DNA of 45,862 nucleotides from Micromonospora sp. H61. GTDB lineage: Bacteria; Actinomycetota; Actinomycetes; Mycobacteriales; Micromonosporaceae. Under the pieces are notes generated by a model. It saw only the letters and a list, made by a program, of their open reading frames with translations, searched no databases and was not told the origin of the DNA. The stretch lies in assembly GCF_018070325.1 (NCBI RefSeq), contig NZ_JAGPXY010000053.1:1-45862 (forward strand), written 5' to 3'. This document shows, one piece after another, positions 24,401-33,029 of this stretch. Numbering within the stretch: the stretch's first letter is position 1; every line of letters begins with the position of its first letter. Both the position numbers and the translations under genes were made by a program.

Positions 24401-26130
24401 CCCACCGTCTCCCTCATGTCACCCGTTCTACCGCTTTCCAGCGTCTCGTCGGCCCGGTCCGGCTGGTCCGGCCCGTCGGCCTGCTCCGTCGGCTCTGCCG
24501 GGGCCTCGGGCGAGGGCGTCGCGTCGCCCACGGTCGAGGCGTTCGGCTCCTCAGCGGAATCGGCGGCGGCAGCCGCCGCGACGTCCTCGGGAAGTGCCGG
24601 CAGGGTGAACCGGATCGCGGTGCCCTCCGGCACGTCGGTGTCCACCCAGACGCGGCCGCCGTGGTACTCGACGATCTTCTTGACGATCGCCAACCCGATG
24701 CCGGTGCCCGGGTACGCGTCCTTCGAGTGCAGCCGCTGGAAGATCACGAAGATCTTGTCGGCGAACTCCGGCTCGATCCCGATGCCGTTGTCCTGGCAGG
24801 TGATCTCCCACTCGGCGCCCACCAACCGGGCCGAGACGTGCACCTTCGACGGCACGTCCGGGCGGCGGAACTTGATCGAGTTGCTGACCAGGTTGGCCAG
24901 CAGATTGGTCAGCAGCGGTTCCTCACCCGAGATCACCGGCAGCTCGGTCCAGGTCAACTCGGCGTCCGCGTACTGCCTGGCGGCCTCGGTCTGGCCGGCC
25001 ACGTCGCCCATCACCTTGTTGAGGTCGACCTCGACGAAGCCGGTGGTGAGCCGCCCGATCCGGGAGAACGCGAGCAGGTCGTTGATCAGGCGCTGCATCC
25101 GTTGCGCGCCGTCCACAGCGAACGCGATGTACTGGTCGGCCCGCTCGTCGAGCTGCCCCGCGTAACGGCGCTGGAGCAGCTGGCAGAAGCTGGCGACCTT
25201 ACGCAGCGGCTCCTGCAGGTCGTGCGAGGCCACGTACGCGAACTGCTCCAGGTCACGGTTGGACCGGGTCAGCTCCTCGGCCTGCTTCTGGAGCTGACTG
25301 TTCACCCACTCGATGCGCTCGCGGGCGGCCCGGACCTCAGCCAGGTCGGCGGCGATCTTCTGCCGCATCGCGTCCACGTCCTCGCCGAGTTGGATGAACT
25401 CCGGCGGGCCGACGGTGGCGATGCGGTGCTGGTAGTCGCCCTCGGCGACCTCGCGGACCTGGGTGGCGAGGCCGGTCAGCGGCCGGACCACCATCCGATC
25501 CAGCGAGAGCAGCAGCACCGCACCGGCCACGACCACCACCAGGGCGGCCACGATCAGCAGGACGACCAGCACGTTGCTGCTGGTACGCACGTTGGTGGCG
25601 GTCTGCTCCCGGGCGGCCAGGACCTCCTCCTGGAGGTCGTTCACCGCCAAGCGCACCTCGTCGAACTGTTGCCGGGCCGCTTCGGTGACCAACGCCTGGC
25701 CGGCGGTGGTGCCGCTCTGCTCGGTGGTGGTGATCACCGGCTCCGCAACCGACTGTCGCCACTGCGCGACACGCTCCTCGACGGTCCGCAGCTCCTGGCT
25801 GATCCCTGGATAGTCGTCGAGCAGCGTCCGCATCGAGGCGGTGACGCTCTGCTCCTGGGCGAGCCCTTCCCGGTAGGGGTTCAGGTCGTCCTGGTCGCCG
25901 CTGACCGCGTACCCGCGGATCGCCGTCTCCTGGTCGAGCAGCGCGTTGAGCAGTTCCTGGGACTGTACCCGCAACGGGCCGGTCTCGTTCAGCACCGCGT
26001 CGATCTGGGTGCGGTTGCGGGCGGCCATCGCCGCTTCCGCGCTGGCCAGCCCGATCAACAGGAAGCCCACGACGGTGAGCAGGGTGATGACCCGGCGGCG
26101 CAGACTCCAGCCGCCGACCACCGGCTTCAC
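24397..26130 (-). CDS. CHASE3-HAMP sensor histidine kinase
   Basis: A 577-residue membrane kinase. Membrane helix 13-35, extracellular all-helical CHASE3 domain about 40-180 (LLNALLDQETAIRGYAVSGD is its signature), helix 186-208, HAMP 209-262, coiled linker, HisKA with phospho-acceptor H303 in ASHDLQEPLR, and HATPase_c with N-box NLVSNSIKF, G1 DNGIGI and G2 GTGIGLAIVKKI. An acidic disordered tail (about 515-577) rich in Glu, Pro and Ala ends the protein. The GTG start overlaps the phosphatase stop by four bases (GTGA). The sensed signal is unknown. Confidence 0.95.
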   Translation of the reverse strand: MKPVVGGWSLRRRVITLLTVVGFLLIGLASAEAAMAARNRTQIDAVLNETGPLRVQSQELLNALLDQETAIRGYAVSGDQDDLNPYREGLAQEQSVTASMRTLLDDYPGISQELRTVEERVAQWRQSVAEPVITTTEQSGTTAGQALVTEAARQQFDEVRLAVNDLQEEVLAAREQTATNVRTSSNVLVVLLIVAALVVVVAGAVLLLSLDRMVVRPLTGLATQVREVAEGDYQHRIATVGPPEFIQLGEDVDAMRQKIAADLAEVRAARERIEWVNSQLQKQAEELTRSNRDLEQFAYVASHDLQEPLRKVASFCQLLQRRYAGQLDERADQYIAFAVDGAQRMQRLINDLLAFSRIGRLTTGFVEVDLNKVMGDVAGQTEAARQYADAELTWTELPVISGEEPLLTNLLANLVSNSIKFRRPDVPSKVHVSARLVGAEWEITCQDNGIGIEPEFADKIFVIFQRLHSKDAYPGTGIGLAIVKKIVEYHGGRVWVDTDVPEGTAIRFTLPALPEDVAAAAAADSAEEPNASTVGDATPSPEAPAEPTEQADGPDQPDRADETLESGRTGDMRETVG

Positions 26131-27371
26131 CGGCCACCACCCCGGCTGACCAGCAGCATGGCCACGTCGTCGGAGAGCGGGCCACCGTTGAGCCGCTCGG
26201 CCCGCCCGACCAGCCAGGCCGGCAGCTCCGGCAGCGACACCGAACGGTTGTCCGGCTCGTCCAGCAACCCGCTGAGGCCCGGCACGTCGAGCCGTTCGTC
26301 GCCGGCACCCACCCGCCCCTCGATCAGGCCGTCGGTGTACATCAGCAGGGACCAGTCATCAGTGTCGAACTCCAGGTCGTAGGCGATCGGCCGGCGAGGT
26401 CGTACGCCCAGCAGCCGGCCGCCGGGCGCGGGCACCGGGGCGACCCGGCCGCCGGAGAGCAGCAACGGCGGTGGATGCCCGGCCAGTCGGACGGTGGCCC
26501 GGTTGGCGTCCAGGTCCAGTCGGACGGTGGCCACCGTCGCGAAGATCTCCTGTAGGCGGCGCTCACTCATCAGCACCTGCTCCAGCGCGGGCAGCACCTC
26601 GTCGTCCGGCACTCCGGCGAGCACCAGTGCGCGCCAGGCCACCCGTAGCTCGACCCCCAACGCGGCCTCGTCCACCCCGTGCCCACAGACGTCGCCGACG
26701 ATCAGGTTGAGGCGGTCCGGGTGGGTCTGCACCACGTCGAAGAAGTCTCCGCCGATCAACGCGGCGTGCCGGCCCGGCCGGTAGAAGGTGTGCACCGAGA
26801 CCTGGTCGGTCGTCATCAGCGGTTGGGGCAGCAGGCCGCGTTCGAGTCGGGCCGACTCGGCCTGGCGCAGCTCGACCTCGCGCAACCGGCGGGCGTTCTC
26901 GTCGGCGCGCTTACGCTCCACTGCGTAGCGCAGCGCCCGGGTCAGCAGCACCCCGTCGACCTGGCCCTTGACCAGGTAGTCCTGGGCACCCTCGGCGACC
27001 GCCACGACGCCCAGGTGCTCGTCCGTGCGGCCGGTCAGCACGCAGACCGCGGCGCCGCTGGACATCTCCAACACCTGGCGCAGCCCGTCCAGCCCCTGCG
27101 CGTCGGGCAGGCCCAGGTCGAGAAGGACGCAGTCGACGTCGTTGATCCGCTGCCGCGCCTCCCGGAGGCTGGTGGCGACCAGCAGGTCGATCATCGAGTT
27201 CGTCTCGGCGAGCAGCTCACCGACCAGGAAGGCGTCGCCCTCGTCGTCCTCCACCAGCAGCACCCGTAACCGCTCACCAGGCGGCAGGTTGGCGTGCCGC
27301 GCCAGGCCACCGTGCGGGTACGGCACAACTGGGGAACCGGCCAAGCCGGCCCCCCGGTGCGGCCGGGTCAC
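26127..27371 (-). CDS. Receiver-domain PP2C/SpoIIE-type serine phosphatase
   Basis: A 414-residue protein if started at GTG 27371. Receiver domain about 35-155 (D42/D43, phospho-acceptor D85, T113, K135), a helical linker, then a PPM/RsbU phosphatase from about 175: GGDFFD (207-212), GDVCGHG (226-232), and the end LSDDVAMLLV with its metal Asp pair. It probably dephosphorylates an anti-sigma-antagonist when the receiver is phosphorylated; no such partner is encoded here. The start is uncertain: AAGGAG at 27413-27408 sits six bases before an in-frame ATC (27401), while GTG 27371 has no ribosome binding site. First gene of the signalling operon. It is divergent from the M28 peptidase. Confidence 0.9.
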   Translation of the reverse strand: MTRPHRGAGLAGSPVVPYPHGGLARHANLPPGERLRVLLVEDDEGDAFLVGELLAETNSMIDLLVATSLREARQRINDVDCVLLDLGLPDAQGLDGLRQVLEMSSGAAVCVLTGRTDEHLGVVAVAEGAQDYLVKGQVDGVLLTRALRYAVERKRADENARRLREVELRQAESARLERGLLPQPLMTTDQVSVHTFYRPGRHAALIGGDFFDVVQTHPDRLNLIVGDVCGHGVDEAALGVELRVAWRALVLAGVPDDEVLPALEQVLMSERRLQEIFATVATVRLDLDANRATVRLAGHPPPLLLSGGRVAPVPAPGGRLLGVRPRRPIAYDLEFDTDDWSLLMYTDGLIEGRVGAGDERLDVPGLSGLLDEPDNRSVSLPELPAWLVGRAERLNGGPLSDDVAMLLVSRGGGR

Positions 27372-27616
27372 CGCCGCGAGACGCGGGAGTTCGCTGGTGA
27401 TGTCGGGCTCCTTCCGAGTGCCCTGCTGATCCTGTATTAGACAACGGTCGCACACAACACGATGCCTGCGGCGCGGGCGGGGATGGGGCGCATCACTGCG
27501 CGGCCGTGGACAAACCGGGCGGCTGATGGACGCGGGACGTACCGGCCATCCCATCCGCAGCACCCGACGGGCAGGATGATCCCACCCCAGGCCCCACCAC
27601 CCCCCGAGGAGTTCCC

Positions 27617-30043
27617 GTGGGCGCACCCACCACCCCGGCCACGACGGGCACGCCGCCCCGTCCGATTCCGGGCGTACCCTCTGCCGGCCGTGCGCTGACC
27701 CGGCCGCGTCGGCGGCTCGTGGCCGCCGCGGCGGCGCTGGTCGCGCTGGCCGCGGTCGGCGCCGGCAGTCTGCTCGACCTGCGCACCCCGGCCCCGAAGT
27801 CGGCCGACGCGCCCGCTGGCACGTTCAGCGCCGGCCGCGCGTACGAGGACGTCCAGGTGATCGCCGCCCGGCCGCACGTCGCCGGCAGCCCGGCCAACGA
27901 ACAGGTCCGCGCGCACCTGGAGCAGCAGTTGCGGGGGCTGGGCCTGGAGACCGAGGTGCAGGACACTGTGGCGCCGGAGGCCGGTCAGCTCAGCGGGGCG
28001 GCGGGCGGGGCGACACTGGCCCGGGTCCGCAACGTGGTGGCCCGGCTGCCCGGCACCGACTCGACGGGTCGGGTCTTCCTGGTCTCCCACTACGACTCGG
28101 TTCAGACCGGGCCGGGCGGCAACGACGACGCGGCCGGCACGTCGACCATCCTGGAGGTGGCCCGCGCGCTGACCACCGGCCCCCGGCCGCGCAACGACAT
28201 CGTCTTCGTGCTGACCGACGCCGAGGAGGCGTGCCTCTGCGGCGCGGCCGCGTTCGCCGCCAGCCACCCGCTGGCCGCCGACGGCGGTGTGGTGCTCAAC
28301 CTGGAGGCGCGGGGCTCCACCGGGCCGGTGATCATGTTCGAGACGTCGCGGAACAACGCGAAGCTGGTGGACATCTTCGGCCGGGCCGCCCCGCACCCGG
28401 TCGGCACCTCGTTCGCTGTGGAGATCTACCGCGCGCTGCCCAACGACACCGACTTCACCGCCTTCCTCGATCAGAAGTTCGTCGGGCTGAACTCGGCGTA
28501 CATCGACGGGGGCGCGATCTACCACACACCGTTGGACACCCCGGCCGCCATGGACCGGGGCAGCCTCCAGCAGCACGGGGACAACGCGTTGGGCCTGGCC
28601 CGGGAGTTCGGTGACACCGACCTGACCGACCTGCGCTCCGGGCACGACGCCACCTACTTCCCGGTCCCCGGCGGGCTGGTCCGCTACCCGGGCTGGCTCA
28701 CCCTGCCGCTGGCCCTGCTCGCGGTGGCCCTGGTTGCCGCCCTGGGTTGGCTGACCCGCCGGAGCGGCCGGGCCAGCACCGGCCGGCTGGCCGCCGGCTT
28801 CGCGCTGGCTCTGGTGCCGATCGTCGCCGCGCCGGTCGCCGCCCAACTGCTCTGGCTGGCGATCACCACGATCCGACCGGGGTACGCGGAACTGCTCGAC
28901 CCGTACCGGCCGATCTGGTACCGGCTGGCCGTCCTGGCGCTCGCCACCGCCATCCTGTTCACCTGGTACGCGCTGACCCGCCGCCGGCTCGGCCCGGCCG
29001 CGCTCGCCGTCGCCGGGCTGGCCTGGCTGGCCCTGCTCGGGGTGCTGCTCGCCGTGGCGGTGCCGGGTGGGGCGTACCTCACCACCCTTCCGGCGCTGGC
29101 CGGCGCCCTCGGCGGGCTGGTCGCGCTGCGTACCCGGCAGAACGGACCGTGGCCGGTGGTGGCGGTGACGGCCGCCGCGGCCGTGGGTGTGGTCATCCTG
29201 CTGCCCACAGTGGTGCTGCTCTTCCCCGCGCTGGGGATGGCCATGGGCGGGGTGGCGGCGCTGGTCGCGGTGCTGCTCGGCCTGGTCGCCCTGCCGGTGG
29301 TCGACCTGCTGCACCCGCAGGCCGGCGGCCAACGCGGTCTGCTCGCGCTGCGGGCCCGGCGGCTCGCGGTGCTGCCGGCCGGCGCCGCCGCGGTGGCCGC
29401 CGTGGTGCTCGCCGGGGTCGGGTTGGCAGTGGACCGGTTCGACGCCGCCCATCCCGCCCCGACCCACCTGATGTACGCGATGGACGCCGGCACCGGCCAG
29501 GCCCGCTGGCTGAGCCACGAGACCGACCCACAGCCGTGGACGGACGGCTACGTGGACGGGGTGACCACGGTCGACGACTTCCCCGGCCTGGGCGATGCGG
29601 AGCTGCGCGGCGGTCCAGCCCCGAAGGCGGACCTCCCGGCACCGAAGGTGGAGGTGCTGTCCGACACCCGCTCCGGTGACGAACGGCTGGTGCGGGTGCG
29701 TGTCCTCCCGCAGCGTCCGGTCCGCCTGCTCACGCTGCATGTGAACGGACCGACGGCGGTGACGTCGGCGACGGTGAACGGACGACAGTTCGACGTTGCC
29801 CGGATGGCGACTCAGAAGCCCTGGGGCTTCGGCGTGGTGTTCCACGCGCCTCCGGCGGAGGGGGTCGAAATCGCACTGACCATGTACCCGAGCCTCGGTG
29901 ACGGCCCGGTCGCGCTGCGGGTGATGGACGCCAGTGACGGGTTGGACGCGCTGCCCGGCTTCCGCCCCCGGCCGCCGGCTGTCGGCGTCGTCGGGTCGCA
30001 CAGTTCGGAGATGTTGGCGGTCGCCCGCACCTATCCCATCTGA
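27617..30043 (+). CDS. Membrane M28-family metallopeptidase
   Basis: An 808-residue peptidase. A membrane helix (33-52) holds the extracellular M28 domain (about 70-335): zinc residues H158 in SHYDS, D170 in GGNDDAAG, E203/E204 in DAEE (base and ligand), E230 in NLEARG and H303 in YHTPLDT, which is the full set. Seven to eight more membrane helices cover about 355-620, then an extracellular beta-rich domain. This layout resembles the eukaryotic vacuolar membrane proteases (Pff1/ERMP1). Expected activity is aminopeptidase-like. GTG 27617 has CGAGGAG upstream. A strong hairpin follows. Confidence 0.92.
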   Translation: MGAPTTPATTGTPPRPIPGVPSAGRALTRPRRRLVAAAAALVALAAVGAGSLLDLRTPAPKSADAPAGTFSAGRAYEDVQVIAARPHVAGSPANEQVRAHLEQQLRGLGLETEVQDTVAPEAGQLSGAAGGATLARVRNVVARLPGTDSTGRVFLVSHYDSVQTGPGGNDDAAGTSTILEVARALTTGPRPRNDIVFVLTDAEEACLCGAAAFAASHPLAADGGVVLNLEARGSTGPVIMFETSRNNAKLVDIFGRAAPHPVGTSFAVEIYRALPNDTDFTAFLDQKFVGLNSAYIDGGAIYHTPLDTPAAMDRGSLQQHGDNALGLAREFGDTDLTDLRSGHDATYFPVPGGLVRYPGWLTLPLALLAVALVAALGWLTRRSGRASTGRLAAGFALALVPIVAAPVAAQLLWLAITTIRPGYAELLDPYRPIWYRLAVLALATAILFTWYALTRRRLGPAALAVAGLAWLALLGVLLAVAVPGGAYLTTLPALAGALGGLVALRTRQNGPWPVVAVTAAAAVGVVILLPTVVLLFPALGMAMGGVAALVAVLLGLVALPVVDLLHPQAGGQRGLLALRARRLAVLPAGAAAVAAVVLAGVGLAVDRFDAAHPAPTHLMYAMDAGTGQARWLSHETDPQPWTDGYVDGVTTVDDFPGLGDAELRGGPAPKADLPAPKVEVLSDTRSGDERLVRVRVLPQRPVRLLTLHVNGPTAVTSATVNGRQFDVARMATQKPWGFGVVFHAPPAEGVEIALTMYPSLGDGPVALRVMDASDGLDALPGFRPRPPAVGVVGSHSSEMLAVARTYPI

Positions 30044-30048
30044 GGTGA

Positions 30049-30090
30049 AACGGTGGTCCGGCGGAGTGGTCTTTCCGCCGGACCACCGTT
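30049..30090. terminator. Bidirectional hairpin terminator
   Basis: Perfect 17-bp arms (30049-30065 and 30074-30090) with an 8-base loop, followed by CCCTCTCTTCC. It starts six bases after the M28 stop and ends 14 bases before the 3' end of the convergent gene at 30104. Confidence 0.8.
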
Positions 30091-30103
30091 CCCTCTCTTC
30101 CGG

Positions 30104-30592
30104 TCAGCCCACCGGTTCGGGTTGGCCGGCACCGACCCGGTGCCAGCGATTACCGTCGTGGTCGGTGAAGGTGAGGTCGACCAGAACGGTGTCGCCCGTG
30201 CGGAGCCGGTGCTCCGCCGCGACGGTGACGAAGAGGTCGTGCACGTCGCGGCCGGGGATCCGACGGACCTGTTTCGCTGCGGCCAGCCCGACCGGCGGCG
30301 CGTCCGGATCGTCGGGTGGAACGAGTCGAGCCAGCGCCACCACGTCCAGCACCGGGGCGTCACTCTCGTTGGCCACGGCGACCCGCAGCACCGAGGTGCC
30401 GCGAATCTCGGCCACCGCCGAGACCAGCCGAGCCTGGGTGGCCCGGACTCGCAGATCGTCGTTACGACGGGCCCGGATTTCCCGCCGCAGTCCGAGGTAG
30501 ACGAAGAGCACGCTGGCGATGGAGCCGACCGCGCCGAACCAGTCCGGCACGGAACCCCAGTCGACGACGTCCTGGATTGGCGACCAGTTCAT
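30104..30592 (-). CDS. Small membrane-anchored protein of unknown function
   Basis: A 162-residue protein with one N-terminal membrane helix (about 17-35, WFGAVGSIASVLFVYLGLR) followed by basic residues, so most of the protein should be cytosolic. The C-terminal 100 residues look like a beta-rich domain (VSAVAEIRGTSVLRVAVANES, TGDTVLVDLTFTDHDGNRW). I do not recognise the family; similar short anchor-plus-beta proteins are common unknowns in actinomycetes. It is divergent from the STAND ATPase gene with 249 bases between them and converges on the M28 gene. The ribosome binding site is weak. Confidence 0.65.
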   Translation of the reverse strand: MNWSPIQDVVDWGSVPDWFGAVGSIASVLFVYLGLRREIRARRNDDLRVRATQARLVSAVAEIRGTSVLRVAVANESDAPVLDVVALARLVPPDDPDAPPVGLAAAKQVRRIPGRDVHDLFVTVAAEHRLRTGDTVLVDLTFTDHDGNRWHRVGAGQPEPVG

Positions 30593-30771
30593 AGGTCCAT
30601 CGTGGATGCCCGTGTCGAGTGCCGCGCACGGCGGATCGGCCGGAATCAGCAGCGAATTGGGAATTCCGACACTGATTTTGGTCAGCCGGGCGGCCTAAAC
30701 GGAGAGTGTGCAACCCAGTACGGGGGTGGATACGCTTGCGGTCGACATGGTGCGGGCGGCAATCCCTCCGA

Positions 30772-30790
30772 CTGTCCACCAGATGGACAG
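30772..30790. promoter_or_regulatory. Inverted repeat upstream of the STAND ATPase gene
   Basis: CTGTCCA (30772-30778), five bases, TGGACAG (30784-30790), perfect. It lies in the divergent region 30593-30841, 52 bases before the ATPase start, so it is either an operator or a leader hairpin. Confidence 0.35.
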
Positions 30791-30841
30791 GTATCAAACG
30801 CCTCCGCCCCATTGTGAATTCGCCACCGAAGGGGGACCGCA

Positions 30842-33025
30842 TTGACTGCGGACGTTCCACCCGAGGATGCCGGCGTGCCTCGGCCTGCGTACGACCGGCC
30901 GAGTCGGGTCTCCGTCGATCCACCGCTCGGGCGACTGGACAGCCCACTGCACGGGCGCGACGACCTGATCGACGAGATCGTCCAACCGGGGGAAATTGCC
31001 CAGGGCCGGCCCGGTGTGCACATCCTGTGCGGCATGGGCGGCTCCGGCAAGAGCCACGTCGCGCTGGAGATCGCCCGCCGGGCCCGCGCTGGAGGCCGGA
31101 CGGTCTGGTGGGTGCAGGCCGGGCGGCTCAACTCCGGGATGCGGGAGGTGGTCAGCCAACTCGGCGCGTCGGAGACCCAGGTCGACCAGGCGTGGGCCGG
31201 GATGATCAGCGCCACCGACCTGGTGTGGCGCTACCTCAACCAGGCCGCGCAGCCCTGGTTGTTGATCTTCGACAGTGCCGACGAGCCCGCCAGCCTGGGC
31301 CCCACCGACGGAGTGCTCGCCGACGGCACCGGCTGGCTGCGCAGCCCGGAGGCCGACGACGGCATGGTCATCGTGACCAGCCGGGACGGCAACCGGGCCA
31401 CCTGGGGCACCTGGTCGGTGCTGCACCAGGTGCGCCCGCTCGACGCCGACGCCGGCGCAAAGGTGCTCATCGACCGGGCCGGCGCCCAGGCCGGCGGCCT
31501 GGTCGACGCCCGGGAACTCGCCCGGGAGCTGGGCGGGCTGCCCCTCGCCCTACGCGCCGCCGGCAACTACCTGCGGTCGGTCAACGCCAGCCCGGTCTGG
31601 CGCGGCTCATCCACAATCACCACCTTCGCCGACTACCGGACGGCAGTGCAGCGTCGGTTCCGCTCACCGCGCGACGCCGCCGACGTCGACCTCGACGAGT
31701 CCCTCGGCCTGGAGATCGTCCGCGAGGTCGACGACATCTCACTGGACCTGCTGGCCCGCCGCCAACTCCAACAGAGCCGGCCACTGCTCAACGTGCTGGC
31801 CTGCCTGAGCATCTCCCCGGTGCCCTACGAGGTGGTGCTCAAGCCGGCCATCCTGGCCGAGTCGCCGCTCTTCAAGGGGCTCACCGGCCGGCAGCGGGTG
31901 AAGGTGCTGGAGGGCATCGGCAACCTGGCCCTGGTCGACTTCGACGTGCAGGAGGAGGTCACCGACCCGGCGTTCGCGCACGTGCTCTCGCTGCACCCAC
32001 TGGTGCACGCGATGTTCCGCGACCGCGACGAGGTGCGTGAGCAGATCGCCGAGTACCACGGGCTGGTCATGAAGCTGCTGCTCGCCGCCACCGAGGGGCA
32101 GAACCCGGACGACTCGGCGGCCTGGACCAACTGGGACGTGCTGGTGCCGCACCTGGTCGAGGCCGTGCGGGAATACCTCGTGCCGCAGAAACACAAGCAC
32201 GACCCCGAGACGGTACGCCGCGCGCTGGAGCTGACCCGGCTCACCGCCCGCTACCTCATCGCGGTCGGCCTACCCGGCTCGGCCTTCGACATCCTCGACC
32301 CGATCGTGCGCGGTTGCGCAGCGTACGACCACGACCTGGACCGACCGCAGGTGCTGGCGCTGCGCCACGAACTGGGCCGCACCTGGCTGGAGCGCAACCA
32401 GCCGGAGATGGCCGACCGGGTGCTCCGCGAGGTCATCGCGGACCGCACCAGGGTGCTGGGCAGCGACGACGCCGACACCCTCGCCAGCCGGCACAAGCTC
32501 ACCAAGGCGATCATGGCGCAGCGCCAGTGGCCGGAGGCCGAGCTGGAGCTGCGGCAGATCGTCGCCGCCGAGGACCAGGTACGTGGCCCGGAACACTGGG
32601 ACACCATGATCGTGCGGCACAGCCTGGCGCTGGCGGTGCTGGCCCAGCAACGGGCGCCCGAGGCCGAGGAGATGCTGCACGCCATCCTGGAGGTCCGCTA
32701 CCGGTTGTGGCCGCTCAACCAACCGGAGACCTGGCAGGCCCGGCACACGCTGGCCCGCTGCATGCAGGCGCAGGGCCGGCTCGCCGAGGCGGAGGCCGAA
32801 CTGCGGGCCACCCTGGCCACCGTCGAACCCCGGCACGCCGACCGCAGCGAGGTGCTCGCCATCCGATCCACCCTGGCCCTGGTGCTACTGCTCGAGGAGC
32901 AGGTCGACGCGGCGATCGAGGTGTACGAGCAGCTGCTGGCCGACCGCCGGCGGCTCCTCGGCGACACCCACCTGGACACCCTTCAGGTGGAACACGCGCT
33001 GCGCCGGCTGCGCGACGGCGACTGA
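30842..33025 (+). CDS. STAND-class NTPase, NB-ARC with C-terminal TPR repeats
   Basis: A 727-residue signalling ATPase. NB-ARC-like core: Walker A GMGGSGKS (64-71), Walker B LLIFD (140-144), sensor region TSRD (179-182), GGLPLAL (231-237) and an LHPLVH motif near residue 385 at the place of the MHD element. The C-terminal 220 residues are about five 42-residue TPR repeats of the kinesin-light-chain/FxSxx type. No effector domain precedes the ATPase (only about 35 Pro-rich residues), so output must be through another protein, oligomerisation or contact with the neighbour. The start is TTG 30842 with GAAGGGGG upstream. It could be a transcription-linked AfsR-like switch or part of defence. The stop lies four bases from the next convergent gene. 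Confidence 0.9.
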   Translation: MTADVPPEDAGVPRPAYDRPSRVSVDPPLGRLDSPLHGRDDLIDEIVQPGEIAQGRPGVHILCGMGGSGKSHVALEIARRARAGGRTVWWVQAGRLNSGMREVVSQLGASETQVDQAWAGMISATDLVWRYLNQAAQPWLLIFDSADEPASLGPTDGVLADGTGWLRSPEADDGMVIVTSRDGNRATWGTWSVLHQVRPLDADAGAKVLIDRAGAQAGGLVDARELARELGGLPLALRAAGNYLRSVNASPVWRGSSTITTFADYRTAVQRRFRSPRDAADVDLDESLGLEIVREVDDISLDLLARRQLQQSRPLLNVLACLSISPVPYEVVLKPAILAESPLFKGLTGRQRVKVLEGIGNLALVDFDVQEEVTDPAFAHVLSLHPLVHAMFRDRDEVREQIAEYHGLVMKLLLAATEGQNPDDSAAWTNWDVLVPHLVEAVREYLVPQKHKHDPETVRRALELTRLTARYLIAVGLPGSAFDILDPIVRGCAAYDHDLDRPQVLALRHELGRTWLERNQPEMADRVLREVIADRTRVLGSDDADTLASRHKLTKAIMAQRQWPEAELELRQIVAAEDQVRGPEHWDTMIVRHSLALAVLAQQRAPEAEEMLHAILEVRYRLWPLNQPETWQARHTLARCMQAQGRLAEAEAELRATLATVEPRHADRSEVLAIRSTLALVLLLEEQVDAAIEVYEQLLADRRRLLGDTHLDTLQVEHALRRLRDGD

Positions 33026-33029
33026 CCGG

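Noticed and set aside
27372..27626. Long N-terminal extension of the receiver-phosphatase
   Set aside because: Pro/Arg-rich, crosses the probable promoter region and overlaps the start of the divergent peptidase.
27437..30001. An 854-codon minus-strand frame opposite the M28 peptidase
   Set aside because: Shadow frame; the plus strand has the complete zinc-peptidase motifs and membrane helices.
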